This document shows, piece by piece, positions 33,501 to 42,161 of a stretch of 62,411 bases of DNA (within the stretch, counting starts at the first letter, position 1; the number at the start of each line of letters is the position of its first letter). A program made the position numbers and the translations under genes. Below the pieces are notes generated by a model, which was not told the origin of the DNA, did no database searches, and saw only the letters and a list, made by a program, of their open reading frames with translations. The stretch is from Proteobacteria bacterium ST_bin16 (GTDB taxonomy: Bacteria; Pseudomonadota; Gammaproteobacteria; Burkholderiales; Nitrosomonadaceae), in assembly GCA_002083595.1 (NCBI GenBank), contig MSXT01000010.1, positions 1 to 62,411 of the forward strand, written 5' to 3'.

Positions 33501-33830
33501 GGGCCTCACAAAATAGATACGCTGAGCATACCTATCAACCTCAATTATTTTAATTTTCACGGATTGTTTTTTAGCCTAACCGGTACTTTTGTACGACAAG
33601 AAATAGATCGTAAAGAAATCTCAAATGAAAGAAATCAAAAATTTTTTCTTGTCGATGCGTCGCTTGGCTACAGACTCCCAAATCGCAGGGGGATAATTAG
33701 TTTGGATGCTAAAAATATTCTTGATCAATCTTTTTTATTTCGAAACATTCACTTTCAAACTGCAGAACCTATAAATCCGATATATTTGCCGACAAGAACA
33801 ATTTTCACACGTTTAACCTTAAATTTTTAA
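30525..33830 (+). CDS. FecR-TPR-beta-barrel outer-membrane protein
   Basis: 1101 residues with three parts. A signal peptide (to about 38) leads into a FecR domain (~50-170; VARVVSMQGTIEIRRTQENV and VNASVEGTEFVVGLREDN). TPR repeats follow (~250-520; ALLAIIALVQNEKDPALELA; AEARIELE-type helices). The last ~540 residues are a beta-barrel like TonB receptors (WSVKSEIQFEQFSRDE, ending in TRTIFTRLTLNF with a terminal Phe). No plug domain is visible. The DNA turns clearly AT-rich from about 32640, so the barrel half may have another origin. A lipoprotein gene follows after 13 bases. Confidence 0.85.
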   Translation: MKICWAVAIYSHQRKFSALILTIFTVTCWMTYITQAHAAPTCKPEVARVVSMQGTIEIRRTQENVWQPAGMEVALCAGDMIRARSQSRAALRLSNNSMLRLDQKTSITFPAVQEERGTSLLDLFEGAIHIITRTPQPFKIRTPFVNASVEGTEFVVGLREDNTEVVLYEGKVSVSNELGSLLLHDHEAAVTYKGQAPRKEIIIRPADAVQWALYYPVILDYWQGSEDGSSTLVRQASHLLTVGQADEAKEIIQQVLQLELNNSNAHALLAIIALVQNEKDPALELASKAVTLDPGSAAGYLALSYAQQAHFEIDTALESVQKALASDAQNALIWARLAELQMSVGYLERALDAAKLAVSLNPGLAKTQTVLGFAHLLQIDTQTAKDIFHRAIALDQADPMPRLGLGLALIREGELEAGRIELEIAASLDPANSLIRSYLGKAYFEEKRYLLASTQFDLAKKRDPKDPTPWFYDAIQKQTQNRPVEALIDIQKSIELNNNRAVYRSKFLLDRDEAARGSSLARIFENLGFERRALMETAKSLSFDPSNHSAHRFLSDTYANIPRHEAARVSELLQAQLLQPVNVNPVQPHMAVADLNIITNTGPSSPGFNEFAPLMERSKPQLVTSGVVGSNGTIGDEIVFSRFNERTSISLGQFHYESKGFRSNNDQNHDVLNAFVQHAVTSKLNLQAEVRTRSTHHGNLLLDFDLDTNNPRAPQNRFRRNIDQNTVRIGAKYDLTVNQNILLSGLYADRESKNIDPVVNTFSNSEISAKNEGYQTEIQYQLRNSNFSIIAGSGNYDINVNRSLLTRNLIINQISNPKKQSFDIDKTNGYLYSNLNFGSNLNATLGFSYDTYKEKGLEIDRFNPKAGLQWNIVSSLRLRLAFIEAVKAPLTTNQTIEPTQVSGFNQLYDDINGTQSRRIGIGLDGHYKEKVFSGFEISGRDLRVPSFSTDNVSIDDQKEKIYRAYLYGVPGNRWSVKSEIQFEQFSRDETALGPHKIDTLSIPINLNYFNFHGLFFSLTGTFVRQEIDRKEISNERNQKFFLVDASLGYRLPNRRGIISLDAKNILDQSFLFRNIHFQTAEPINPIYLPTRTIFTRLTLNF

Positions 33831-33843
33831 TAGGAGAATCAAA

Positions 33844-34251
33844 ATGTACAAAACCAGAAAATCGTTATTATCTTTAACCGCTCTGTCCGTAGCGATGCTA
33901 CTTTCCGGTTGTCAAGCAGTAGAATTCCATAACGCGCGTTTTGGCGATATGACTGCCCCCAGCAAAAATTCTTTACCCCCCGGGATTGCAAAACAGTTAG
34001 AACAAATAGGAGGGGATGATGTTGGTTTCGTTGCTTTACACGATGTTAAAACAGGTAATGTAAGGCTTTTACTGCGCGAAGATGAGGGATATAAAATAAT
34101 AACTGGAAGGGAGAAAGATGAGATATTATCAAAAACTAAAACAGAGGAAAAAAAATCAATAATCATCATAGAGACTTTCAGAGTAAATCCGAAGTGCCAG
34201 CTGATCACTGTTGATGGTTCATCTATTCTTATGTGTAACCACATTAAATAA
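33844..34251 (+). CDS. Lipoprotein coupled to the FecR-TPR protein
   Basis: 135 residues. A signal peptide with lipobox LLSGC (Cys at about 23) predicts a lipoprotein. The mature protein has no family I recognise; it ends in a Cys pair region (KCQLITVDGSSILMCN). AGGAG at 33833-33837 precedes the start, and it is 13 bases after the upstream stop, so the two are co-transcribed and may form one outer-membrane assembly (inference). Confidence 0.8.
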   Translation: MYKTRKSLLSLTALSVAMLLSGCQAVEFHNARFGDMTAPSKNSLPPGIAKQLEQIGGDDVGFVALHDVKTGNVRLLLREDEGYKIITGREKDEILSKTKTEEKKSIIIIETFRVNPKCQLITVDGSSILMCNHIK

Positions 34252-34262
34252 AAACGACTTTT

Positions 34263-34281
34263 AACTTATAATTTTTAAGTT
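34263..34281. terminator. AT-rich hairpin between convergent genes
   Basis: AACTTA (34263-34268) pairs with TAAGTT (34276-34281) between the convergent genes ending at 34251 and 34337. The loop holds a T-run. A weak bidirectional terminator is the simplest reading. Confidence 0.35.
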
Positions 34282-34336
34282 GCTTCATAGGCATGTTGAG
34301 TGCTGATGATGTGTGATTGCCGAGGCTGATGTCCAT

Positions 34337-35098
34337 TTAATGTATTACTGGGGCAAATCCTAAATAGCTATGGTCAAATAGTCCAACAACAAAATCATCT
34401 TGCATATAGTGATTATGAAGATAGACAGCTTCATCAACGATCTTGTTTACTAAACTTTCTTCGGTCCATATAGGATCAGTAACAGGGTCATTTAGAGCAT
34501 CTAAAAGTATTGTCTGAAAATCCACAGGATTCCCGTTTTTCGGAAATCCGTTGATTTGACTGAGTTCTGTACTATCCAAACGAGAAAACATCCTTATTAA
34601 TGTGCCATAAAAAATGGATTCTATATTTTCATTCGTTGCAGCTATATCGCCTAATTGCGATATGCCCAATTCATCTTCATCATAGATTCCATCTTCGGAT
34701 TGAAAATCATACCTGGCTGTGAATGGAAAATTATATGCTGCAGGAAGATCTATCAAAGGCTGAACTTTCGCTTTGAGTGATGCATTTGATAAAGCCCCAG
34801 TATTATCATTAAACCCAACCAAAGTTTCAATTGAGCCTATATCTGTATTAAAAAGGATACTGGTATGGTCCAATCTTTCCGGGACAAGATCAGCATTTTT
34901 AAAATAGTCATTAATTACACTGCTTGAAACACCAGTTATTTCATGTAACATCGCGTTTGTTACACCGTGCTGTCGTGCTGCTGCAAAAATTATTTCTGGT
35001 TGATCGATATTAGCCAAAATAAAATCTGAAGCTTGCCCTACTGTTACCCCTGATTTAGCCAAATGTTTTTCTGCTGAGATAAATTGCTGTGTTGACAT
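34337..35098 (-). CDS. Unrecognised AT-rich protein (253 aa)
   Basis: No signal peptide or membrane segment. The first ~65 residues (SGVTVGQASDFILANIDQPE, then FAAARQHGVTNAMLHEITGV) look like a small helical module I have seen at the start of large secreted or RTX-like proteins of beta-proteobacteria (recollection, not tested). The rest is not recognised. It is AT-rich relative to most of the window. The IS at 35118 lies only 20 bases before its start, so its native promoter may have been displaced. TSTAACTCC-like purine-poor upstream sequence gives only a weak ribosome site (GGAG near 35104). Confidence 0.6.
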   Translation of the reverse strand: MSTQQFISAEKHLAKSGVTVGQASDFILANIDQPEIIFAAARQHGVTNAMLHEITGVSSSVINDYFKNADLVPERLDHTSILFNTDIGSIETLVGFNDNTGALSNASLKAKVQPLIDLPAAYNFPFTARYDFQSEDGIYDEDELGISQLGDIAATNENIESIFYGTLIRMFSRLDSTELSQINGFPKNGNPVDFQTILLDALNDPVTDPIWTEESLVNKIVDEAVYLHNHYMQDDFVVGLFDHSYLGFAPVIH

Positions 35099-35117
35099 GT
35101 TAACTCCTTATTACTTA

Positions 35118-35845
35118 GGCTCTAGACTAGCAGAGAGATTAATAAAATCTGATGAGTTGCCATAGTTCACTGGCAAGCTCATCAGGATGTTTTTTCCAGC
35201 ACCATTCTGATTCTTTCAAATGCAGCTCAAAGTTAACTGACACGCCGTTAAACTTTGCCAATCTTCGCTTGGTAAAACTCCAAAACGATTCAATTCCGTT
35301 AATGTGGCAATGTCCATCCCGAGCAAATTCATTGTCACCATGCGATACTCGAAAATGCTTGGAGTATCCCACATCTGCCAAACCATTATAACCACGCCAG
35401 CCATCACTATAAATGACACTTTCAATGGACACTTTACCCAGTATCACCGCTTGTAAAGTCAGACGCTTACAGTCCGGTACTATTTCGGTGTATACCCTGC
35501 CATCTCGCTCAAACACTCCGAATACAGGTTGTTTTAATGTACCGCGACCGCGTTTGAGTTTGCCGTGATAACCACGATGCCGTTTCGCACCAAAATAGCT
35601 TTCATCTACTTCCACTCTACCTGACAGCTTGTCTTTCAGGGCAGTCTGAGGCGGTATATTACTTGCCTGAATATGCCATACCAACGATTAATCGTGTTAC
35701 GATTTTTACTCAATAGCAGCGCTGTTTTGCTGGCTGGTATATCAATGCTAAAGCATTGAATTATTTTTCTGACAGAATAATCACTTAATTTACTATTTCT
35801 TAACATCTTTCTAGACTAACAGATTGTCTCTGATAGTCTAGAGCC
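35118..35845 (-). mobile_element. IS1595-family insertion sequence (728 bp)
   Basis: Terminal inverted repeats are GGCTCTAGACTA (35118-35129) and TAGTCTAGAGCC (35834-35845). The right end carries an internal palindrome with a second TCTAGACTA copy at about 35810. The flanks CTTA and TAAG continue the symmetry by four bases. I see no clear 8-bp target duplication. Its only gene is a frameshifted transposase. A solo copy of its joined ends is at 9640. Confidence 0.85.
35139..35806 (-). pseudogene. IS1595/IS1016-type transposase, frameshifted
   Basis: The N-terminal part (start 35806, MLRNSKLSDYSVRKIIQCF through NRWYGIFRQVIY) reads in one frame and stops at 35636-35638. The catalytic part is in another frame: VEVDESYFGAKRHRGYHG, VFGVFERDGRVY and HINGIESFWSFTKRRL, the DDE-type ISXO2-like domain. 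The shift lies near 35640-35660. No slippery run is seen there, so this looks like a mutation rather than programmed frameshifting. The IS is then not self-mobile. Confidence 0.85.
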
Positions 35846-35910
35846 TAAGCTATTACAATACCGCTTCAGCGGCTCACAAACAATCCTTTTGAGGGACTCC
35901 AGCTTATAAG

Positions 35911-35929
35911 CCTCCGGCTTTGCCGGAGG
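35911..35929. terminator. Strong hairpin downstream of the gene at 35966
   Basis: CCTCCGGC (35911-35918) and GCCGGAGG (35922-35929) pair over three bases, 37 bases beyond the minus-strand stop at 35966. There is no long T-run. A smaller CCGC-TTCA-GCGG hairpin is at 35861-35872. Confidence 0.5.
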
Positions 35930-35965
35930 TAATTTAACTGCAGTTATTACTTGAATCCACCCAGT

Positions 35966-36595
35966 TTAATTGTCGCAACTCTTGGGAATTTGCACGGTAC
36001 CTTGCGCGCTGTAACTTGAAATGCTGCCAAATGGTTCTCCTTTAGAATTCATCGCGAGAACTATACGAGTATGTGTATCGGTTATATGCCCTGTAGCGCA
36101 GGCAAATGGTCCGGTTCCTCCTTTAATTTCAACCGTAGCACTGGGCTGAAATGCGCAGCCTTCTTTTATGCTGCCATCTTCGTTGAAGCACCTAAGGCTC
36201 ATACACAAATCTACTTTAGTACCTTTAGTAAAAATCTGATCACCACTTTTCGCCAATTGAACAACCCCTCTGGCTTTTACAAGGTCGAGTCGAATACCCT
36301 GATCATTCTGAGGTGTAATGCAATTTTCCGGTACACCATTTTCCAGTTTTACTCTGACTTCTGCGAGTACGTTGACTATGGCTTCGCCTATCTGTTTGCT
36401 TTTGCCTCGTATATTCATGTGATTTGTAAGTCCATCTTCTCGGCTTTGAATGGAGCTGTGTATAAAATAGCCGCTGCCAGTCATGGTAAAGTCGATTTTA
36501 TCTTCCTCGTTTTTTGAATTTGAATCTTGAGAAGCAACTGCAAAATGTGCGTAACTTAAAATAATTGCCAAAGTGACCCAAGAAAGATTTTTCAT
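35966..36595 (-). CDS. Secreted protein of unknown function (209 aa)
   Basis: A signal peptide (MKNLSWVTLAIILSYAHFAV) ends near VASQ. The mature part is beta-rich with four or more Cys (ENCITP, DLCMSLRC, GCAFQ, FACATG, KSCDN), suggesting disulphides in the periplasm or outside the cell. No family recognised. A CRP-like palindrome lies 237 bases before the start. It is the last gene before the PKS operon on this strand but is separated by 406 bases. Confidence 0.65.
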   Translation of the reverse strand: MKNLSWVTLAIILSYAHFAVASQDSNSKNEEDKIDFTMTGSGYFIHSSIQSREDGLTNHMNIRGKSKQIGEAIVNVLAEVRVKLENGVPENCITPQNDQGIRLDLVKARGVVQLAKSGDQIFTKGTKVDLCMSLRCFNEDGSIKEGCAFQPSATVEIKGGTGPFACATGHITDTHTRIVLAMNSKGEPFGSISSYSAQGTVQIPKSCDN

Positions 36596-36831
36596 CTTAA
36601 AAAGCTCCTATAAGAAATATAAAAATGATGATGTGCAGCAATCAATTCCATTAGAAATGGATCAGATTCCAGCAGGTCGTCAAAAAAACATCCTCGCGGT
36701 AACCAGTGATGCAAGGCAAAACAGCCGAGAAAAGCATCATGTTGCTAAGTTAATCTGTTCTAACACCGCAAATAGCTCTTCATCCGCCTGCTAGGCACAT
36801 CAGCAGAATAGTGTCTTGGGAGATAATCTTC

Positions 36832-36847
36832 AGTGAGAAAAATCACA
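36832..36847 (-). promoter_or_regulatory. CRP-like palindrome in the 36596-37001 gap
   Basis: AGTGAGAAAAATCACA matches TGTGA-N6-TCACA with one change and shares the GAAAAA centre with the site at 50068. The 406-base gap 36596-37001 is AT-rich around it (36848-36920) and contains no gene I can support. The likely target is the gene at 35966. Confidence 0.5.
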
Positions 36848-37001
36848 TTAACATTGAAAATATTACTTAATTATCAATGATTTGATTAATTAAATCGATG
36901 CAACAGCCGGAAAACTTTAAATAAGTGCGATAGGGGTTCAAATTGTCAACGAGCGCCCGGCAACGGCCTCATCCGTCACCAGGCTTTCTGAAAATTCACC
37001 G

Positions 37002-37700
37002 TCAAGTTACCTGCCATGCTGCAGAAAAAACATAGCGCTCGTCAAAACCCACGCGCCCCATCAGCTCTAGATCAGAAATGAATGACTTAGGATTCTGAGT
37101 TGCTGGAATGAATGCACTGAATGTCCCGCTAGACCATTCCATCGCAATTACAATCTCGTTCAAATTAGCGAGATATTGGCATGTAGCATAAAAGCATTTG
37201 ATGGCACTCTCTTTTGCCGAGAAAATTGCATAAGCATATAAATCTGCTAAGTCTGAAGGAATGCTTAAAAATGAGGCCACTTCATCATCGTGGAAAAGAA
37301 CCGATAAAACCGCGGAAGGAAATATTTCCCGTTTTTGCAGATCCAGGCCGACGCCCTGGATATTTGTTTTGCGAGCGACAACGGCGGCAGCGGCATCGCC
37401 ACTATGACTGATGCTGCCGGTTATCCCCTCCGGCCAAATGGGTGCGCCATATTCATCGCGCAATATTGGAAAAGCGTAATAGCCTATTTTCTCCAATGCC
37501 TGATGCGCGCAATAACGGCCTTTACAGAAATCCGTTAGCTGGCTGAAGCCTTGTTTCATCATCAGCGCTTTTTCTTCCGCATAAAGCACATCGGTATTTT
37601 TTACTTCAATACAGGAGGAGAAAAAACTAAATGATGTGCCAGAAAAAATTGCATCCAATGACGCATAGACTGGCGCTGTACCGCAAATTTTGCCTGCCAC
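37002..37700 (-). CDS. Sfp/EntD-type 4'-phosphopantetheinyl transferase
   Basis: 232 residues. It transfers the phosphopantetheine arm of CoA to the ACP serine. Family motifs are seen: RYCAHQAL, ITGSISHSGDAAAAVV (the SHS element), the magnesium-site GVGLDLQKRE, and the closing FSAKESAIKCFY (W/FxxKEaxxK). It is the last gene of the PKS operon, 9 bases after the barrel gene, so its task is most probably to activate the PKS ACP at Ser2067. Confidence 0.9.
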   Translation of the reverse strand: MAGKICGTAPVYASLDAIFSGTSFSFFSSCIEVKNTDVLYAEEKALMMKQGFSQLTDFCKGRYCAHQALEKIGYYAFPILRDEYGAPIWPEGITGSISHSGDAAAAVVARKTNIQGVGLDLQKREIFPSAVLSVLFHDDEVASFLSIPSDLADLYAYAIFSAKESAIKCFYATCQYLANLNEIVIAMEWSSGTFSAFIPATQNPKSFISDLELMGRVGFDERYVFSAAWQVT

Positions 37701-37709
37701 TTCCTGCCC

Positions 37710-38948
37710 CTAGAAGTGCCGTACAACTCTGAGTTGAATATAATCATCATTACGCATCCCCGTTAAAATCTCCTTGGGAGGCGCAAATGGATTTTTTGTT
37801 GCGGATATATTGGCGAAAAATCGCGATTCGAGCTCAATCTTCCACTTCTCACCCAACCGGCGGCTCGCATTAAACCCCAGTATGGTGGCTTGTGTGTTTA
37901 GATCAACCGTATTGGTAAAGAGAAACTCGGTATTCTGCGGATCGTTAAAAACAACACGTATTCCGGAGAAAATATCGTTATTAAATGGAGTTGGCGGTGC
38001 AAACGAACTCCGTCCGTCATACAGATACTCCAGCAAAAAACCGACATCCTTGCTCCCGCCGAAAACACCGTATTTCGTGTATTCAAATCCCACCACCGCT
38101 GCGGCAAACCGGTCTCCCTGTCCTGACCGGGTAATCGCTTCCGCTTTCCAGATCCAATTACCCAATACACCTTGAATATCGAGGCTGGTTTGATGGATCA
38201 AGTCATAAACTGGAACCAACCCGGTCGGCGGATGCGTAAACCCCTGTCCGAATGAAGGGACCAATCTCGGCTCACGGCCCACGCCCCAGAAATGCGCTAC
38301 GCCGATATCCCAGTCACCAAAAGTTTTGCTCCATCGGCCTGCGAAACTGGGTTGCCAATGACTAAATCCATCCAATTTACCTTCGCTATTCCGGACAGGA
38401 GGATCAAATAAAAAACGACCATTGGAAGATGGAAAGGTCCGTTCACGGAAATACGGCAGGTAAAATAGGCTGAAATGACCATAGTCAGTGGGCAAGTTGA
38501 GATTCATCATCGGTTGACCGAGCTTCTCTTCACCACTGAACTTTTCAATCAAGTCGGATTGATTGATGATATCGACGAGTTGCCTGGATTCGGTTGTACC
38601 CCAGAAAACCTTGCCTACCCCCACGAGCAGATCCCAGTTCTTTTGCATATGCAGCCAGCTGAACTCGCGGATATCCCAATGCGAACGGTGTTTATCCAGG
38701 CTATCGTAGCGTGCAAAGGGAATAACTGTTAAGCGGTTATTGCCCGAGCCCCAGTCATGGCGGAATTCGGGCTGTATCATCACCGAAGGGTAAGCCACAC
38801 CGTCTTTCTGCTGTGCAAAGATTGGCGGCTCGGTGAAGAATCGGGTATCTACGGCTGCTTTTCCTGAAAAATCGGCAGCATGTGCAAAAGTTGCTAACGC
38901 TATGGTCCAGAATAAAAATAGAATATATCGCGCAACTTTTGCAGTCAT
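37710..38948 (-). CDS. Outer-membrane beta-barrel protein of the PKS operon
   Basis: 412 residues. A signal peptide (to about AHA, 24) is followed by alternating hydrophobic/polar strands typical of a porin-like barrel (RLTVIPFARYDSL; WDIREFSWLHMQ; LESRFFANISA), ending in IQLRVVRHF with terminal Phe, the BAM signal. It resembles the DUF1302-type barrels often found with MMPL and LolA-like genes. It starts 4 bases after the LolA-like gene stop. The likely job is the outer-membrane step of lipid export (inference). Confidence 0.75.
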   Translation of the reverse strand: MTAKVARYILFLFWTIALATFAHAADFSGKAAVDTRFFTEPPIFAQQKDGVAYPSVMIQPEFRHDWGSGNNRLTVIPFARYDSLDKHRSHWDIREFSWLHMQKNWDLLVGVGKVFWGTTESRQLVDIINQSDLIEKFSGEEKLGQPMMNLNLPTDYGHFSLFYLPYFRERTFPSSNGRFLFDPPVRNSEGKLDGFSHWQPSFAGRWSKTFGDWDIGVAHFWGVGREPRLVPSFGQGFTHPPTGLVPVYDLIHQTSLDIQGVLGNWIWKAEAITRSGQGDRFAAAVVGFEYTKYGVFGGSKDVGFLLEYLYDGRSSFAPPTPFNNDIFSGIRVVFNDPQNTEFLFTNTVDLNTQATILGFNASRRLGEKWKIELESRFFANISATKNPFAPPKEILTGMRNDDYIQLRVVRHF

Positions 38949-38952
38949 GCTG

Positions 38953-39735
38953 TTATCTCACGTTTTTAAGCGCGTTTTCAGTGAAGTCTCTATCACTAAA
39001 GTTATTTTTAAAACGATAATTCTTGCGCAATAGTTCGGTACTTTTACCGTTCTGCACATTGTCCATTTGTAATTTGGACGCGCGCCAATAGCGATCCAAG
39101 TATTGATTATAGTCGCTGAATGTCAGTGTTTTCAGCAATGTGCCCTTTCTGTCATAAAACTCGATCTTACGCGGCTGATACATCTTTTTATCCAGCCATT
39201 CGATCTGCTTCGTATAGCCCGAGTATTCATAAACCGGGTAATTCTCAATCACGAAACAATCGTTGCCATCGATTTCTTCATCACGAAGATAACGATAGCG
39301 GTATTTATCCAACTCCCACGACGAGATATCTTCAAAAGCGAACTCACTGCCAACAAAGGGGCCTGATTTATTGACTGTAGCAACCCGTTTCACGCGTTTC
39401 AGCGACGGCAGATAAATCCATTGGTCATCCGGTTTGGTACCGTGAGAAAAGGTTAATACAGCAGTACCTTTCACATCAGCGGGAGAATGGAAGATACCCA
39501 TTTCCTTATCGCCATCGTCTGCAACTTCTAACGTCTTCACCACAAACTCGCGTGTGCTGACTTCACCTTGCGCATTCTTCAAGGTCATGACCGCATCGTG
39601 CATGCTATCAACATAACCATTATCGCGCCGGTTTGCCTCCGCTTGGATCGCATACCCTTTTTCTTCATCCGTTTGTGCCAGGGCAGGCAAAGCCGCCATC
39701 AACAGAACACCGCATACTAAGCTTTTAAGTTTCAT
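38953..39735 (-). CDS. LolA-like outer-membrane lipid-sorting protein
   Basis: 260 residues with a signal peptide (MKLKSLVCGVLLMAALPALA). The mature part fits the outer-membrane lipoprotein-sorting protein family (COG2834-like), a LolA-fold half-barrel that shields lipids in the periplasm: VLTFSHGTKPDDQWIYLPSL, SEFAFEDISSWELDKYRYRY and IEWLDKKMYQPRKIEFYD are typical. It lies 34 bases after the MMPL gene. It would ferry the product from the pump to the outer membrane. Confidence 0.87.
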   Translation of the reverse strand: MKLKSLVCGVLLMAALPALAQTDEEKGYAIQAEANRRDNGYVDSMHDAVMTLKNAQGEVSTREFVVKTLEVADDGDKEMGIFHSPADVKGTAVLTFSHGTKPDDQWIYLPSLKRVKRVATVNKSGPFVGSEFAFEDISSWELDKYRYRYLRDEEIDGNDCFVIENYPVYEYSGYTKQIEWLDKKMYQPRKIEFYDRKGTLLKTLTFSDYNQYLDRYWRASKLQMDNVQNGKSTELLRKNYRFKNNFSDRDFTENALKNVR

Positions 39736-39769
39736 TTCTGTACTCCTGTGTAATAAGTGAATGAATTAT

Positions 39770-42094
39770 TCAAACTGCTTTTTTCTCGACTAACGAACTT
39801 GCTTTGGCTGATTTTCTAAAACCTTCTATAAACAACAGAATAGGAGGAAGCAATATGAAATCCGCCAGTAATCCCACGGCAAATATCAGCGTTGTTAACA
39901 TTCCCATTTCCTGGTTGATCTTAAAACTGGAGATAGCAAATATGGCAAAACCGAGAATTAAGATAAAGGATGTTACCCACAGTGCATTGCCTATCTGTGA
40001 GAACGCATATTCCACCGCAGCCTCGGGCAGTAGCCCTTTGTGATTACGCGCATACTGATATTGCGTCAGAAAATGCACTGTATCGTCCACCAGAATACCG
40101 AGCGTCATGGCGACAACGACCGAAGAAGCCATGCCAATTTGTCCCACCAGCATTCCCCACACACCGAACACCATGATCGATGGAATCACGTTAGGGATAA
40201 GGCTCAATAAACCCAGGGTCGCAGAGCGCAGCACGGCAATCAGGGTCAGTGCAATGATACCCGCAGCCAGCAACAAACCATTGATCATGCTAGCGATATT
40301 ACGTTGCCCGATGTGCGCAAACAACAACGTGATGCCTGTTCCTTCATGCCTTGCAAAATTAGGCGCATTGACCTTAAGCCATGCTTGCGCGCGCGCCTCC
40401 AAGTCCAACACTTGCTGGCTCGATATGCTGTGCAATGTTACCGACACCCGCGTCGCCGATTTGTTGACATTGATGCGATCGTTCAGATCCAAACCGTACG
40501 GCAGCGACATCTCATACAACAACAAAAACTGCGCGCTCATTTCAGCGGTTTCCGGGAGACGATACCAAGCCGGGTCGTCGCTATGCATATTCTGATTCAA
40601 GCGTTTGAAAATGTCGGTAATCGCAAAGACATGCGTGACCTCCGGTTGCTGACGATACCACTGCACGAATGCATCGACGCGCTGCAAAAAATCCGGATCG
40701 CTGATTCTATCGCCATTATTTTTTTCCAATGAATAATCAATACGGTAGATTCCAGTAAGATGATCCGATGTGTAATCCGTATCGCGCCGGAATTCAACCG
40801 AAGGATCAAAATACTTCACATATTCATCATCCAGCGCATTTAACCGGATGCCGGTGGCCAGAACGGTAACGGCGGCTATCATGCCGATTAGGCAGTAATG
40901 GCGGTACTCGATCACGAAATGCGCGAATTTCTTCCATCCTTCGTTACTCCCCCATCTCGGGCGCCCATTGGCGGGAAAAATTGCCATCAGAGCCGGCTGC
41001 AACACCATCGATAAGAAGAAAGTAATCACCATCCCCATTGCCGTAATATTTCCCAAATCACGAAATGGCGGTGATTCACTGGAGTTCATCGTGAGAAAAC
41101 CGATGACCGTCGTAAAATTACAAAACACAATGGCTTTAAAGTTCTTGGCAACGCTATTTCCAATCGCCTCGCGCGGATTCACGCCATCATTCACCGATTT
41201 GTAAAAACTCGTCAATAAATGAACAGAATTGGCTACCACTAGGGTCAACAGAATGGTCGGCGCAGGAATACTCGAAGGGGAAAGTGCAATACCCAGCCAC
41301 CCTGTCATGCCGACTGTGGCAATGACAGCGAGCGTCATCATGATGAGAACAGTGACCATACCCCAAACCGATCGCAGGAAGAACCACAAAGCAACAGCGA
41401 TAATAGTCAGCATGGCGGGCGTCAGGGTGCGCATATCCAATTCGGAAGATTCCGCGAATGCTGTATCCATGAGAATGGAACCGGTAATCCGCACATCCAG
41501 ATCGGGATGTGCAGCCCGCAGTGAATCAGCCAATTTCCGGACGTAGCGGGTCACTTCAACCGTTTCCGAATCCTGATTAATACCTGGCCGCAGGATCACC
41601 ACATTGAAACCCATGACTTTGGCATTCGGAGAGACCAAGCGGTTAACCAGCAAAGGCTCTTGCAGGGCGTACAATTTAATCCGCGTCAGATCTTCGGGCG
41701 TCAGTTGCGTGATATCCCCGACCAAATCTTCCACCGTCACTTCGTCACCGTTCGCATGGCTATACTGAAAATTGACCAGCGAATCGACACGCGTTGAATA
41801 CGGCGTTTGCCAGAGATCCTGCGTTAACTGTTGCGCAGTCGCGAGAATTTCCGGTGAAAATACATCCCCTTTGACTGGCGTTAATACCAGCAATACGTTG
41901 TCATCCCGCGTATAGGTTTTTTGCAGATTTTCCAGCGCGGTCAGTTGCGGGTTATCGTCACTGAAGAACATCCGGTAATCCGACTTGAATTGTAGATCCT
42001 TGATGCCGTATCCAGCCATGGCGACTAATACGGCCATTAGAATCAGGATGTACCACCGCGCGTTTACAACCCATCCGGTGTATCGATGAATCAT
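39770..42094 (-). CDS. MMPL/RND-superfamily lipid exporter
   Basis: 774 residues. Two halves, each with a first membrane segment (WYILILMAVLVAMAGYGIKD; HYCLIGMIAAVTVLATGI), a periplasmic domain and a five-segment bundle (LTPAMLTIIAVALWFFLRSV; ALTLIAVLRSATLGLLSLIP). This is the layout of COG1033 RND exporters related to MmpL and HpnN. Such pumps move lipids such as polyketide lipids or hopanoids from the inner membrane. No partner membrane-fusion gene is present; the LolA-like and barrel genes follow instead. Confidence 0.9.
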   Translation of the reverse strand: MIHRYTGWVVNARWYILILMAVLVAMAGYGIKDLQFKSDYRMFFSDDNPQLTALENLQKTYTRDDNVLLVLTPVKGDVFSPEILATAQQLTQDLWQTPYSTRVDSLVNFQYSHANGDEVTVEDLVGDITQLTPEDLTRIKLYALQEPLLVNRLVSPNAKVMGFNVVILRPGINQDSETVEVTRYVRKLADSLRAAHPDLDVRITGSILMDTAFAESSELDMRTLTPAMLTIIAVALWFFLRSVWGMVTVLIMMTLAVIATVGMTGWLGIALSPSSIPAPTILLTLVVANSVHLLTSFYKSVNDGVNPREAIGNSVAKNFKAIVFCNFTTVIGFLTMNSSESPPFRDLGNITAMGMVITFFLSMVLQPALMAIFPANGRPRWGSNEGWKKFAHFVIEYRHYCLIGMIAAVTVLATGIRLNALDDEYVKYFDPSVEFRRDTDYTSDHLTGIYRIDYSLEKNNGDRISDPDFLQRVDAFVQWYRQQPEVTHVFAITDIFKRLNQNMHSDDPAWYRLPETAEMSAQFLLLYEMSLPYGLDLNDRINVNKSATRVSVTLHSISSQQVLDLEARAQAWLKVNAPNFARHEGTGITLLFAHIGQRNIASMINGLLLAAGIIALTLIAVLRSATLGLLSLIPNVIPSIMVFGVWGMLVGQIGMASSVVVAMTLGILVDDTVHFLTQYQYARNHKGLLPEAAVEYAFSQIGNALWVTSFILILGFAIFAISSFKINQEMGMLTTLIFAVGLLADFILLPPILLFIEGFRKSAKASSLVEKKAV

Positions 42095-42161
42095 TGTCTT
42101 ATCCTCTCTATAATTGAAGCAATGGGTTTAGAAATCAGGAAATGTGGAGCCACAGCAAAGC

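Noticed and set aside
35118..35845. 8-bp target duplication for the IS
   Set aside because: The flanks (ATTACTTA and TAAGCTAT) do not match; only the four-base symmetric CTTA/TAAG extends the ends.
36573..36794. 73-codon + frame in the gap before the PPTase gene
   Set aside because: Overlaps the start of the secreted-protein gene on the other strand, no ribosome site, no recognisable features.
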